From Novispirillum itersonii (GTDB taxonomy: Bacteria > Pseudomonadota > Alphaproteobacteria > Rhodospirillales > Rhodospirillaceae): a stretch of 64,000 nt of DNA. Below are positions 63,856-64,000 of the stretch, piece by piece. The stretch lies in the NCBI RefSeq assembly GCF_014205675.1, contig NZ_JACIIX010000003.1, positions 293,983 through 357,982 on the forward strand, given 5' to 3'. Position numbers and translations under genes: made by a program. Every line of letters starts with the position of its first letter. Positions within the stretch are counted from its first letter, which is position 1. Under the pieces are notes generated by a model. It saw only the letters and a program-made list of their open reading frames with translations, ran no database searches and was not told the DNA's origin.

Positions 63856-64000
63856 GCGCCTCCCGACGACGCGGGCCGCAGCGAAGAGCTGGTGGGAAGC
63901 GGAGTTTGGAAGTCACCTTGGTGGCGCCGCTGTTAGACAAGTGAAGAGAGGGAAGGGATACGTGGGTATCTGGCCGGACGAATGGCTGGAACCTGAGTAT
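63856..64000 (+). other. Probable leader of a 16S-23S-5S rRNA operon (cut by window edge)
   Basis: No coding frame with a ribosome site starts here. The sequence after the promoter, including AGACAAGTGAAGAGAGG near 63,937 and GGGATACGTGGG, looks like the pre-16S leader of alphaproteobacterial rrn operons. The conserved 16S start (AGAGTTTGATC) is not reached. A tRNA operon leader is the alternative. Confidence 0.5.

Noticed and set aside
1..64000. tRNA genes, CRISPR arrays, insertion sequences and prophage
   Set aside because: No T-loop-like GGTTCGAATCC in a cloverleaf context (a GGTTCGAAT in infB is coding), no regularly spaced repeats, and no transposase, integrase or phage motifs.

Overview
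The window looks like chromosomal core sequence from a high-GC alphaproteobacterium, most likely a Rhodospirillales member (inference). The evidence is a PhaR-controlled polyhydroxybutyrate (PHB) gene set, a short 148-residue HPr kinase with RapZ and a permease-less PTS, an Irr-type Fur regulator, an alphaproteobacterial DUF4175/TIGR02302 protein, and the rimP-nusA-ylxR-infB-rbfA-truB-rpsO-pnp order. I see no insertion sequence, prophage, integrase, CRISPR array or tRNA gene. Base composition looks even throughout.

Layout. 1-5 kb: a uracil-DNA glycosylase cut by the left edge, a CobB-type sirtuin, a low-molecular-weight phosphatase, a methyltransferase, ThpR and an arylesterase divergent from an ABC operon (ybbA, methyltransferase, ybbP). 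7.8-16.4 kb: a Bax inhibitor-1 protein, an acyltransferase fused to a cyclic-nucleotide-binding domain, an orphan V4R protein, phaB, a large DUF4175 protein and a GTP-type PEP carboxykinase. 16.8-23.4 kb: a HugZ-like protein, a GST, a TSUP permease, then the regulatory PTS cluster hprK-rapZ-manX-ptsH-ptsI. 23.6-31.7 kb: a Sel1 protein, an AEC transporter, accD-folC, a Bcr/CflA pump, then phaZ-ycgN-ygjP. 31.7-36.9 kb: cobB (cbiA), SCO, a DsbD-like membrane protein, cobA, an ankyrin protein and a HAD phosphatase. 37-41.6 kb: phaA, phaC-like and a PhaE/phasin-like gene divergent from phaR, then an XRE regulator. 41.7-47.9 kb: yifB, a TVP38 protein, a glycosyltransferase, a lytic transglycosylase and moaB. 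48-58.8 kb: the translation/transcription operon ending in pnp. 58.9-63.8 kb: a glycerophosphodiesterase, a nitronate monooxygenase-like protein, irr and a MATE pump. The last about 170 bases carry a strong promoter with a GC-rich discriminator that looks like the start of an rRNA operon.

How the genes work together. Four dispersed loci cover the PHB cycle: PhaA and PhaB make 3-hydroxybutyryl-CoA, PhaC with a PhaE-like partner polymerises it, PhaZ degrades it and PhaR senses it. TGC-rich clusters lie upstream of phaR/phaE, phaZ and (weaker) phaB. A 13-base AT-rich word is shared by the phaB and phaZ upstream regions. AccD draws on the same acetyl-CoA pool, PEPCK makes PEP, and the EI/HPr/EIIA phosphorelay reads PEP and energy state, so the window is rich in carbon-storage control.

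No clearly new multi-gene system stands out. The best candidates for novelty are the acyltransferase-cNMP fusion and its V4R neighbour, the shared operators of the PHB genes, the short PhaE-like partner overlapping phaC, the rimP leader and an FNR-type box placed just before a terminator ahead of irr. All calls come from reading sequence and motifs without database searches.
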